From Amylostereum areolatum (Eukaryota > Basidiomycota > Agaricomycetes > Russulales > Stereaceae): 64,000 bases of DNA. Positions 43,393-53,218 of this stretch are shown here, piece by piece (position 1 is the stretch's first letter; the number at the start of each line of letters is the position of its first letter). The notes below the pieces were generated by a model. That model saw only the letters and a program-made list of their open reading frames with translations, searched no databases and was not told the DNA's origin. The DNA lies in the NCBI GenBank assembly GCA_012932865.1, contig SAXG01000016.1, positions 372,001-436,000 on the forward strand. The letters are read 5' to 3'. Position numbers and translations under genes: made by a program.

Positions 43393-46300
43393 TTACCCTC
43401 CCTTTAAGACGCGCTTTCGCCTGGAGCGCAATGTCATCTGCAAGGGTAGATGAGAGGAAATCGTCAAAGGAGATGCCGAGGGAACGCACAGGGCGGGGCG
43501 CATTTGGATGGCGTTTATGGAAGGCGTCGATCATGTCGGTGACCTTTGAGAGCGAGGAGCGAGGGAGCCAGGTATTCTCGGAGTCAGGATAGCCTGCCCA
43601 CTTGACAAGGTATTGTATGCCTTTCTTGTTACGGGTCGGCTTCGAGTCGATGATGTCTTTAACGTCATATTCTTCCTCGTCATCAACGAGGTCAGGCGGC
43701 GGTTGTTCATAGTTTGGACCATGTGCCGTTGTTTCCTTGTACGCGGTGAGCAGCGAAGCATGGAAGACTGGGTGGATTCTCCACGTCTTTGGCAGCTTCA
43801 GGCGGTAGTTCACTGGGCTAATGACGTCAACGATCTCGAAGGGTCCAAATCGTTTGGCAGCAAGCTTAGCTTTCGGCCTCGTCGTCTTCAGGTTTTTTCC
43901 TTCGAGCCAGACCTTGTCTCCGACGGCGAACAGTGTCGATTTGCTGATTGTGTCACCATTGTAGTGCTTCATTAAGTCGGATGCGAGGGCAAGGCTGGCC
44001 TTAATCTCCTGTCGGACTTCTTCCAGTTGACGGAGGCGTTCTTCAACTGCAGGGACCTTTGAGGACGGATTTACGGATGGGTACATCTTGGGGAGGAAGC
44101 CGTAAAGGACTTCAAAGGGGGCCTTTCCAGTAGCTGCATGGGTGCGGGAGTTGTGAGAAAACTCGAAGAAGGGCAGCCACTTCACCCAGTCATCTTGACG
44201 ATAGTTGCAGAATACTCGTAGGAACTGCTCCAGGTTCTGGTTTTCGCGTTCGGTTTGGCCATCTGTCTGTGGGTGATACGCTGTGCTAAGGGCAGACTTG
44301 ATCCCGAGCTTCTCGTTGAGTGTACGCATTACCTGCCCAGCAAATTGGGGTCCACGATCCGAGATGATCTTGTCCGCCAAGCCGTAATGTCGGTATACCT
44401 TATCGAAGAGAATGTCGGCCGTGCCATCACTGGTGATCTTCGTTGTACATGGGGTGGTAACCACCATCTTGGTGAGGCGATCGACCACGACGTTGACGGC
44501 ATTATAGCCTTTGCAGTCAGGGAGCTCGACAATGAAGTCGGTAGAGATGACGCCAAATGGTCGATCGGGTACTTCATTCGGGATCATGTCGACGTGGGGT
44601 CGGCTGCTCTGTGTCTTTGTCGACTGGCAGGTTGCGCATCCTGCTACGAAGTCGCGGACGAAGACAGACATGCCAGGCCACCAGTATTCACGACTCACAA
44701 GTTTGTAAGTCTTGAAGCGACCAGGGTGTCCAGCCAGGGGCGATTCATGGTACATTTTGACAATGTCGCGTCGCAACTCGTCGTCTGCAGGGACATATAC
44801 CTTTCCTCTAAACAGGACCAGGCCTTCTTCGTAGTTCCACTCTTGAAGGTTCTTGATGAGTGTACGTGGTCCGTTCCGTAAGATGGCACGTGGTCCGTTC
44901 CGTAAGATGGCATCCAGAGCTTGAACGACCTCGATGTCCTTGGTCTTGCAGTCGCGGATACGTCGTCGGAGTTCGACATCGCCGAGGGAGGTTACTGCTC
45001 CTGGCCTTGTTGCACGTATCTGGAAGTACTTGGGGTCGAGCAAGATACGCTCCTTGTTGTCGTTCTCAACCCCCTGCTTGTGATCAGGTCGTCGGGACAT
45101 TGGGTCTGGGCGATGGGATACTCCTGGTTTGTGAACGAGCGCAAAGTCAAATCGAGTGAGGAATAGAGCCCAACGTGCCTGTCGGCGGCTCAGCTTCTGT
45201 GCCGTCTTGAAGTGCTCCAGGTTCTTGTGGTCTGTCCAGATTTCGACGGTGTCGGGGGCGCCTTCGAGGTAGTGGCACCAGGCTTCGAGCGCACGGATGA
45301 TCGCGAGTAGCTCCTTGTCGTAGATGTCGTAGTTGCGTTCCAGTTCCGATAGGGCCTTGGACAGATACACCACTGGATGCCAGTGACCGTCGTCCCCTTT
45401 CTGCGAGAGTATACCTCCAGTAGCAAAGTCCGAGGCGTCAACTTCGACGAGGTAGGGTTTCCTTGGATCAGGCATAACTAAGACAGGGGAGGAGGTGAAC
45501 GCAGCTTTAAGTGCGTTAAATGCCGTCTGGCATTCCGCCGACCAATTCCATGTGCAGTCCTTCTTTGTTAGGTCGAACAGAGGTCGTGCAATCTTGGAGA
45601 AATCCTTGATGAAGCGTCGGTAGAAGTTACCAAATCCGAGGAAGGATTGTACATCCTTGACCGTCCAGGGTGTCGGCCAGTCCTGGATACCAGCTACCTT
45701 GACGGGGTCCATGGCGATCTTGTCGTGTGAGATAATGAGTCCCAGGTATTCAACGGAGTCCTGCTCGAAGACACATTTCTCTGGCTTAAGGAACAGGTCA
45801 TTGTCTTGTAGGCGTTGGAGAACCTGTCGCACTATGGCGCGATGTTCTTCCATAGTTCGAGTGAATACGAGGATGTCGTCCATGTAGATGATGACTTTGC
45901 CCGAGTCGATAAGGTCCTTGAAAAGTTCGTTCATCATTGCCTGGAACGTCGCGGGGGAGTTCATAAGGCCAAAGAACATCACCGTAGGTTCAAAGAGGCC
46001 ACGATTCGTCTTGAACGCAGCCTTCCACTCGTCGCCTTCCTTGATGCGGACGTTGTTGTACCCCCAGCGGACGTCCATCTTGGAGAAGATCTTTACCTTT
46101 GAGGCGGTCAACAATTTCTGAGATTAGCAGCAAGGGATACTCGTTCTTGATGGTACCCTTGTTCAGCTCTCGATAGTCCTGTACAGGCCGCAGCTTCCCA
46201 TCCTTCTTTTTGACGAAAAAGAACGGACTTGCCTGCGGCGACTTCGATGGGCGAATGTAGCCCTTCTTCAGGTGGTCGTCGAGGAAGGTATCGAGCTCGA

Positions 46301-47441
46301 TCTGCTCGGAGGGGGAGAGCGGATAGATCTTGCAGGGCTTGGGTTCGAAGCCGTCCTTCATGTCGATGGCATGATCCCATGGTCGTCGGTCGGGTAGTCG
46401 TTCCGAGGTTTTCTTGTCGAATACGGGTGCAAAGTCGCGGTATGGAGGGGGAACCAAGTCTTCAAAGGTTTGCGGGCGTGCATTTTCCTCTGAGTGCTCT
46501 GCAAGCTCTTGCGCCTTGGTGAAGCCTGCGCAGATTGGTACTGCCTCCGGGTTAGGGCCGTCAACTTCAGGAAGAATCCCAGCACGACGCAGGCCATTGA
46601 TCTCCCAGTCTTGGAAGACCCTGGGTCGTTCGTCGTCATCTTCAGTGAAAAGGCGGGCAGGTAGAGGTGAGAGATGGAATGTGCGGATACGAACACCTTT
46701 GACCCTGCACGCGGGGATGACATACGTAGGGATAGGGGCCCAGGAGACATACACTGGTTCTGGGAAGGGGTCGTCCGGGACTAGAGGTACCTTAGGGGCC
46801 GCATCAGCTCGAACCTTTCGCTGTGATCGGGTTGTCGATGGTGTTCGCGGCTTTGTTGCAAGGTTTGTTATGGTCGGTTCGGAGAGGGTGCAGGAGGGAG
46901 GGCAGCGGAGCATGTCAACGCGATCTTGCTGCCAGTCTATGGTGGGGTTATGCTCATCGAGCCAGTCTGTTCCAAGGATCATATCATGATCACCGATGTC
47001 GGTGATGAAAAACTCAGCTTCTTCCTCATGGTATGCCTTTGAATCTTGCGAGTATATCCGGATTCGCTGGGTCGTCGTGTCACGTACCCAGCCCATGATG
47101 TTCTCGGTGCCATCCACGTTACGTACGGGGAACGGGTTTTCTAGTTTTCTCGTGGTCAGCTTCTTGCGTTCAGCAAAGCTTCGATTGATGATGATTCCTT
47201 CTGCACCGCTGTCAAGCAGTGCATCTGCGTCGATTTGTCGGCCTGTCGCTCGTCCAATCATCTTGACTCTGAGCGTTATCGAGGGTGTTTGCCTGTTTTT
47301 TGTGACAGTAGAGAGGTGCACACACGATGGATACGATTGCTCACATGAGGTCATAGATGATAATACAGAAAAGCGATTGTAAGATCCCGATGATATAAGT
47401 CCTTTGCCTCCGCCAGACGACACGACTGGGGGGTGTTTCAA
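43325..47441 (-). pseudogene. pol: pol of element 3, with a 2-base deletion in reverse transcriptase
   Basis: Same domains as element 1: protease DALLDSGAEG, RT YMDDILVF, RNase H, integrase, chromodomain WAGYPDSENTWLP. The frame starting at 47441 runs to 45990 and the next from about 46114 to 43325. They are separated where element 1 has KGAKIFSK and element 3 lacks two bases (near 46094), just upstream of the catalytic palm motif, so no complete RT can be made. A 24-base tandem duplication at 44864-44911 repeats AILRNGPR in the linker before the integrase. The frame ends inside the 3' LTR, as in element 1. Confidence 0.92.
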
Positions 47442-47446
47442 AAATC
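47438..47446 (-). promoter_or_regulatory. candidate stop-coupled -1 frameshift site, element 3 gag/pol
   Basis: GAT TTT TGA, identical to element 1; pol opens at the overlapping TTG. Confidence 0.45.
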
Positions 47447-49667
47447 CTGCGACTCCAGGATATCCTTCAACAGTGCCACTGCCTGTTCCTTACCTTCCAC
47501 GTCCAGATCCTTCAGCTGGTGAGTGATCGCCGCAATGGTTTTGGATGGGTCAGGAGCGGCTTTTGCAGTGGGTGGAGCCGTGCTCGTCAGTGGGGAAGGG
47601 GTCTTAGATCCAGTCTCCACTGCGCCCACCCGTCGCGCGCTCGAGTCGCGGTTGGGGCAGTCGCGGGAGATGTGGCCGGCCTGTCGACACATGAAGCACC
47701 TGCCCTCACGCATCATCTTTGCACGCTCGTCGTCTGTCAGCTTTGCAGGGCGGGTCGAGGTGTTGGTGAAGGCGCCGACTCGGCGCGATGAGGAGTCGTT
47801 GGCCGAACCGTTCGAGGTGAGCGCGACAGCCCCCTTGGACTGACTGCTCTTCCTCTCCGGGTTCTCCTCGAGCCATTGGTGGTTGATGCAGTGGGCGCGC
47901 TCCTTCCACTCCGCGAGGTCAGTGGGGAATGGGTACGACTGGGCCACCTGCTTGCCGAGTTCTCGCTGCAGTCCTTTCTTGAAGAAGTGGATCAGCGCTT
48001 CCTCGTCATACTCCATCATAGTTGCCAGCAGTTCAAACTCGGTGATGAAGTCAGTGACGTCCCGAGTAGTCATCGTGAGCTCGTTGATCTTACGCTGGGC
48101 CTCCATTTTTGGTTCGATGGGTACGAAGTCCCGACCAAACCTGTCCGAAAGCTCCTTGTAGGTGCTGTAGTGGAGCTTTGGGGGTGTTTCGCCGGAGTCC
48201 TCGGCTTCTTCCTTCTTGTCCTCGTCGGCAAAGAGCTCCATGCGACGGTGCGTGGCCCAGGAGTTCGCCGTGTCTCCCTCCATCAGGCTGAGGAGGAGCA
48301 TCATCTTGGCATCATCTGTAGTGTAAACATCTTTGTTAACACGAAGGAACATGCGGAGCTCGAGGGCGAATCGGAGGGTGTCGCGTCTGTCGCCCTTGAA
48401 GGGCTTCGGCTTGGGGCCGAGCTCACGCTTGGAGGTGGTCGAGGGTTTGGTTTCTTCGTCGGGCATTTTGTCAGCGGGGAGGGCGATGTCGAGGGATCGG
48501 GTGAAGGCTGCTTCTTGTTGGCGTCGGAGTTCCTTGCGATGTTCTTCAGCTTCGTCAAGCTCGATTTGGACTTCACGCGCGACTTGGAATTCGAGGGGTG
48601 TGATGAGTTCCTGGTTGTGTCTCCAAAACCAGAGATCCTGAACAGGGTTTGTACTAGAGGGTTGCCACTCAACTACTGTGCGCCCTGGTGTTCCTTGCCG
48701 GTTCCGTCGATACGCGTACCACTTCCTAGTGACGCTGTCGAACTTGAATCCCCTGGGGGGGAAGAGGACAGTGGATCGGCGGGGCGGTGGGGAAGAGGAT
48801 GCGGGTGGGTCAAGGAAGGCAGTAAGGACGTCGGTTGCAAGATCAAGGTCTTCGTCTGTGAGATAGTTGCCTCCTTGAAAGTACCAGTCTTGTCTGCTTT
48901 CTTCGGGAGGGTTGTGGGCCCAATGTACCGGTCTCTTGGTGTCTAGGGAGGTGAGGACGGAGTACTTGTATGGACAATAGTCGCGGAAGATACCCGGGGG
49001 GAACGCGGGGGTGGAGGGACGGGTGAAGGTTTGGGAAGCGATGATTCTAGAAGAAGTCGGCCGCGACGGGACGACGACCGAGGAGTTTCTGGGTGAGGTA
49101 GCCGGCTTTTACAGCCTGGCAGATCTTGTGTTCGAGGTGACGGTGGCGGAGGGTCTTGCCCTTGATAGTGGGACGGAGGACTGGTGGCGGGGTGGATTCC
49201 GGTGTGGGGATTGCGAAATTGTAGACGGTAGGGAAGTTGTGTCGGATGATCGATGGAGGCAGACGGGTGTTGGAGCAGGTGTGCCAGGTGGGGGAGTGAA
49301 TTGAGAATTCGAACCGGTTCCGATCTATGTCAAAGCACGCAACAACACGAGCGTAGAGGCAGAGGATTGTCTGCCTACCGTGATCGTGATTCCAGCGCCA
49401 CTCGTATATGCGGCAATTGACTCCATGGACCTTCCAGGTATGTTCCCTACAGAGGAGTTCGAGAGCTCGTATGCGATCGACAGTGGCTGTGTTTGCTCGG
49501 GGCCAGGGGAACGGGGCGTTGCGATCGGGGTTGAATGCTTGGAGATTGAAGGTGAGAAAGATCGGTTCGGCGGTGGGTTCCAGGGTGGGGGTTTTTAACG
49601 TCGTAGAGACGGCGAGGGAGGTATAGGGGAGAGGGGTGCGAGGTAGGCGTAGGGTAGACTGTCCAGG
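47438..49667 (-). pseudogene. gag: gag of element 3 with long ATG-less leader frame
   Basis: From the ATG at 48466 the frame encodes 342 residues: a capsid-type gag domain (LRFALELRMFLRVNKDVYTT, ELSDRFGRDFVPIEP, FITEFELLATMMEYDEEALI), then the zinc knuckle CFMCRQAGHISRDC and the end ESQDF-stop. The same frame is open upstream to about 49108 with good coding character (KFDSVTRKWYAYRRNRQGTP, WFWRHNQELITPLEFQVARE) but no ATG. Further upstream another frame is open from the end of the 5' LTR to a TAG near 49054 (VHGVNCRIYEWRWNHDHGRQ, RHRHLEHKICQAVKAGYLTQ). A one-base shift near 49055-49110 would join the two. The stop at 47438-47440 overlaps the TTG that opens pol. Confidence 0.75.
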
Positions 49668-50087
49668 TGTCAGAAACGCAGTTTATGAGACCGATGAACC
49701 GCCTAGGTCGCGACGATGGGAGGAGCGAGAAGAAAATAGATTCAAGAGTGCCGGGGTCTAGGGTAGTGCAACGTGTGCTACAGTACCGTACGACGAGATG
49801 GACAGTCTGGGGAAAAGGGAAGAGAAACACTGTCCTTATATACAAGTGGGTACGATGGTGCGATGCGATGCGATAGTGGTGCGAGCGGGGGGAACAATAA
49901 GAAAGGAGTCATGGGGCGGAGGACGAGGGTCCGGAGCAATGATGTCATAGATAAGGATGCGGAACTCCGCTCGGAAGTTCGGGCAATGACGTCGTTGAAG
50001 CATGTGATGCAAGGGAAAGTTATGTGCCGTGACATGTCGCGTGTACAAGGTCTGCAAACGAAGAGAGAAATGGAGCGATCCGTGACA
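49668..50087 (-). repeat. 5' LTR of element 3
   Basis: 420 bases with TATATAAGG promoter element on the minus strand. The sequence after it on the minus strand (CCTGGACAG...) would be the primer-binding region; I cannot assign the tRNA. Confidence 0.95.
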
Positions 50088-50636
50088 GTAGTAGCGATAT
50101 CCCGTCTCCGTTGCCGCCTCCACCAGCATTGAGGGGCCGACCTGTTGCGCCTTCCCTTCAACAATCCATACCCCATTCACCTCCGAGGGACCCTTGAATG
50201 GGTCAGGGGCCCACCCTTGGTTCAGGATCCTGTTGGCCGCCAACCAGTGTGGGTGGGAGACATTGTCCTTGACCAACCTGGCGATCGTTGCGGCACGGAC
50301 GGGCACTCAGGCATCCTGTAGGTCGTATTGCGGCATAGAGGGGGTAGCATTGGGGCGACGGGCTAACCGCAGGGTGACGATAGGGTTGTAGATGATGTCG
50401 CTGGTCGGCGGGTTGTTCAAGCGTATGCGGGTGTCGAGGATGCGCGCTGGTGTATAGGGGTCGGGGTCGCTTGAGGGAGGTGTAGCCAGAGTGGGAGAGG
50501 GAGGATGAGACTGAGCAAGACGTGCACCATCAGCGAGTTGTGCATCACTGGGCTCCGTGGCATGGCTGAACGCGTTGAGGCAGTCGACGGGGGGAGAGGT
50601 GTTATCCATGATATGTTGGTGCAGAAAGCAAAGCAA

Positions 50637-50980
50637 AGAGCCAAGACGTCTTTTTCATCCTGCCGCATTTTTATATGCGGCTGGACCAATCTTCCCGATC
50701 GACATTGTCTAGCCCTTCCTTCATGCTTCTTTGGTGCCGCTGATCATCGGCTTTCCTTCTTTCCCGGCCCCTCCTTTGTCCAGTGTGCTCTACTTTGATG
50801 GCCGGCCTACTCCGTCTCAGCTGTAGCTTATTGTCTTTTTGCCATTCTACTCCTCTCCTCTGGTCTTCCATAGGGTGCTGCCTCTAACTTTCCTTTCCTT
50901 GGTCTCATTTTAGTTCTGCTAACGGGCTCTTGGCTCTCTGGTTTTTAACCTGTTATGCCCAAATACAATATTTGGGCGTG
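50637..50980. other. upstream region of the split gene, with two hairpins
   Basis: Contains GCCGCAT...ATGCGGC (about 50662-50682) and the GCCCAAATA hairpin at 50957-50977. No coding frame of note. Confidence 0.4.
50957..50977. repeat. perfect 9-bp hairpin
   Basis: GCCCAAATA - CAA - TATTTGGGC, flanked by TGTTAT on the left and GTGACA on the right, just before the C-rich tract. Confidence 0.8.
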
Positions 50981-51475
50981 ACAGCGCACACGCGTCCTCA
51001 ACGCCCACGCGCACACGCCCTCAACAACCACGCGCACGCCCGCACGGTCCACGCGCACGCCCGTGCCCTCGAACCGCCGGCGTCCACAATGCTCACGCAC
51101 CTGCCCTCGGCCCCGCCCTCCTCGTCCTCGATGTGCCCGCATCCTCGCACACATCCCCGCCCTCGACACGCCCGCGTCCCCTCCCACGTCCCCTCCCTCA
51201 TCCCCTCCCTCGTCGCCTATCCCCGCGTGCCCTCGACACCCGACGCCCGACGCCTGACGCCCGCGCCCACGCTCGATGCGTCCGCCCGCATGCGCTCAAC
51301 ACGCCCGCGCACACTCGATGCACACGGCCGTCCGCGCTCGATGCGCAAGGCCACCTGCGCTCGATGCTGAATCCCATCCCTTGACGTGCCCCTGTGCCCA
51401 TCCATCGTTCCCAGACGACGCCATCGAATGCACGGACCACGAACGCCTCCGTGTCCCTGCTCGTGCTCCCTCCAC
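50981..51475. repeat. C-rich low-complexity tract
   Basis: Words such as CGCCCACGCGCACACGCC and CCCTCGACACGCC recur without a strict period. Similar in style to 40990-41330. Long frames on both strands are artefacts. Confidence 0.7.
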
Positions 51476-52204
51476 TTGAATGATAGGCGGTCAGGCAGTC
51501 TCAGAAGGAGGCTGGCGCTTTTTTGAGTAGGAGGGGTGTTTTCTTTCTGGGATCCTCTGGTTCTATGTAGATCACCTATTCTATGCATTGTATATGTACC
51601 ATAAAGTTGAATGCATCATGTTCTGTGCTCCTCTGTCTTTGGAATATCACTGAATGGTCAAAAAAGCATGAACAGGGGGGGGGTTGAGCTCTGCAGACCA
51701 CCCCTGCAAAAACTGGCAAAAAAACATGATCTTGATACTCTCAGAATCGCATTTCTATACTGATTATTCGCATATAACTGTCTTCTGTACATGAGCAATA
51801 GTTTGAGAGCTACAACAAAAACAGTCTCGGAGGTGCCCACAGCCAGCGCGTCTCGCGTCAACATCCTAATTAGGAAATTTTCGGACGTGAACTCGTGTGT
51901 GTAGCAGTCGGGCCCACTCAGTCGTTTTTGTTGTTTCAAGCTCACAGATGTAAAGTAATATAGTATAAATCGCTACCTATAAAGTATTCAGCTCTAAAAA
52001 TCTCGGTGGAAGGTGGTAGGGCGGCAGCACCTCGTGCACACTCGCCTTCTGTTTGGCCATGCTTGCTCTGCCGTGTCGTGGCCAAACCGGGAAACCATTA
52101 CCAAAAATAACTATGGGGAGGTTTCCCTGATGTACTAGGTTCAACCTACCCACTTCTGCGGGGCCTCATCCGCATTGCGAGTGTGCCCTTGTCGTTTTCC
52201 TTCA
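51476..52204. other. no supported gene
   Basis: The minus-strand frame at 51658-51945 has no recognisable motif. A run of nine Gs and A-runs suggest degraded repeat DNA. The upstream exons of the deaminase-like fragment may have been here but are not recognisable. Confidence 0.35.
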
Positions 52205-52626
52205 CAGGAACCAAATATCCAGTGTTCCTTACATCGGAGCCTCCAAGCTGTCCTGCCTGGCATGCAACTGCTACATCCGTGCATACAACGCCAAACTCAA
52301 CCACCTCAGCGGGAACTTCCAAACCACAGGTTGCAGCGGGTGCTATATGGCCAGTTGGATCCCCCCTTCTTTGGGCAATCCCGATGAAGACACGGCAGTC
52401 GAAAAAGCTGTGGTTGACCTTCTGCGCCCCATGTTTGCTGAGCATGTTGGCGCAGTGGAGACACGCAACTCATCATGGTTTCTGCCCGAAGGCATCGGTA
52501 TGTCCCGAATTTCACCTCGACGTTCTCTACCGTACTCACTGCCATTTTACAGAGATGGAGGTGAGCGACTGGACCCCCGACGATCCTGACCCCGAGGATT
52601 TTGACACTAAACCTAGTGTACCGTAA
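52205..52626 (+). pseudogene. OTT_1508-like deaminase, C-terminal fragment
   Basis: The frame gives PYIGASKLSCLACNCYIRAY, then FQTTGCSGCYMASWIPPSLGN, like the conserved C-terminal part of the fungal OTT_1508-like (cytidine-deaminase-fold) proteins, where the PCxxC-type zinc site is expected (here SCLAC). An intron with donor GTATGT after WFLPEGI and acceptor ACAG before EMEVSDW ends at about 52552, and the reading frame stops at 52624-52626 after an acidic tail. The N-terminal half with the catalytic His/Glu is missing. These proteins are predicted nucleic-acid or base deaminases, sometimes with toxin-like roles; I would not assign a function here. Confidence 0.5.
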
Positions 52627-52672
52627 ATTTCAAAAGTCAGATTAACATGTGTAATTTACATGTAGGCTCGTT

Positions 52673-52734
52673 CCCAGCCGGTCCCACCACGTGATGGTAA
52701 TATTAGAGAGGGCACACTTGTGGGACCGGCTGGG
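52673..52734. repeat. 15-bp perfect inverted repeat with 32-base loop
   Basis: CCCAGCCGGTCCCAC at 52673-52687 and its exact complement at 52720-52734, between the deaminase fragment and the RecQ-like gene. The loop holds CACGTG overlap and AT-rich DNA. Confidence 0.85.
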
Positions 52735-53218
52735 CCCGTTTGTCGCGGTTTTGGCGGGATGTTTTCGCCCCCGCCATTCTCACCGCGCGACTTCGATGTA
52801 AACATGGCCTCGATGCCTCAAAAATATGTCTGTATAACATGAAGTCAAGTGCACGTTATGAAGGATTTGGATAAGAATTACCTACCCTATTTTTTTTCTT
52901 TTTTCTTGTTACCTCACCTCAAAAAAAAAGTGCTCGAGACACTATGACCCCCCCAGTTTTCGAAAGCATTAGAGTCGATTGACAAGGTGATGAAAAGAAC
53001 GATTTTTTGGAACAAATAGGGTCCTCGACGATGTCGATGTCGACTCATCGTCGGCTGTCATGTATGTGACATGTTGTGACCAGTCCGTGATAAGTGAGTG
53101 ACCTGATCTCGATCGAGCGAGAGCGTTGAAAGCACTTTCCTCGGTTCGCATCTACCTCTCCACCTCACTCCTGATTCGATCCAAGCTCTCTATTCTTACA
53201 CGGTGTTGTATTCTACAT
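52735..53218. other. 3' flank of RecQ-like gene 2
   Basis: T-rich and A-rich runs, no coding frame of note. Confidence 0.4.

Larger units (their letters stand above)
42973..50087 (-). mobile_element. element 3: full-length Ty3/gypsy chromodomain retrotransposon, family 1
   Basis: 7115 bases with 420-base LTRs at 42973-43392 and 49668-50087 and a 5-bp target duplication GTAGT (42968-42972 and 50088-50092). Order on the minus strand: 5' LTR, gag, pol, polypurine tract, 3' LTR. The LTRs differ at about ten positions by eye, mostly transitions, so it is relatively young, yet a two-base deletion in the reverse transcriptase disables it. It is the best reference for reading element 1. Confidence 0.95.
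42359..50636 (-). pseudogene. hypothetical gene split by element 3 and by a nonsense codon
   Basis: The 5' part is on the minus strand from 50636 to 50093, the 3' part from 42972 to 42359. Removing element 3 and one GTAGT joins the frame as GYRYY-ATVGKCLGSDGQ without shift. In the 5' part the frame is interrupted once, by TGA at 50307-50309, with the same frame continuing through VRAATIARLVKDN. The 3' part has a probable intron near 42870 (GTATGT donor, ACAG acceptor). The product, about 350-380 residues, is proline-rich at the N-terminus with several Trp/Tyr-containing segments (YVGWVRNHAY, PEWGNLAPML). I recognise no domain. Basidiomycete-specific unknowns of this kind are common. Disrupted twice, it is not expressed as a full protein. 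Confidence 0.55.

Noticed and set aside
44255..44881. Plus-strand ORF of 208 residues opposite element 3 pol (and similar ones at 17331-17825, 18567-19088, 47876-48946)
   Set aside because: Exact antisense shadows of gag or pol, present at matching positions in both family-1 copies only because the sense strand is conserved.
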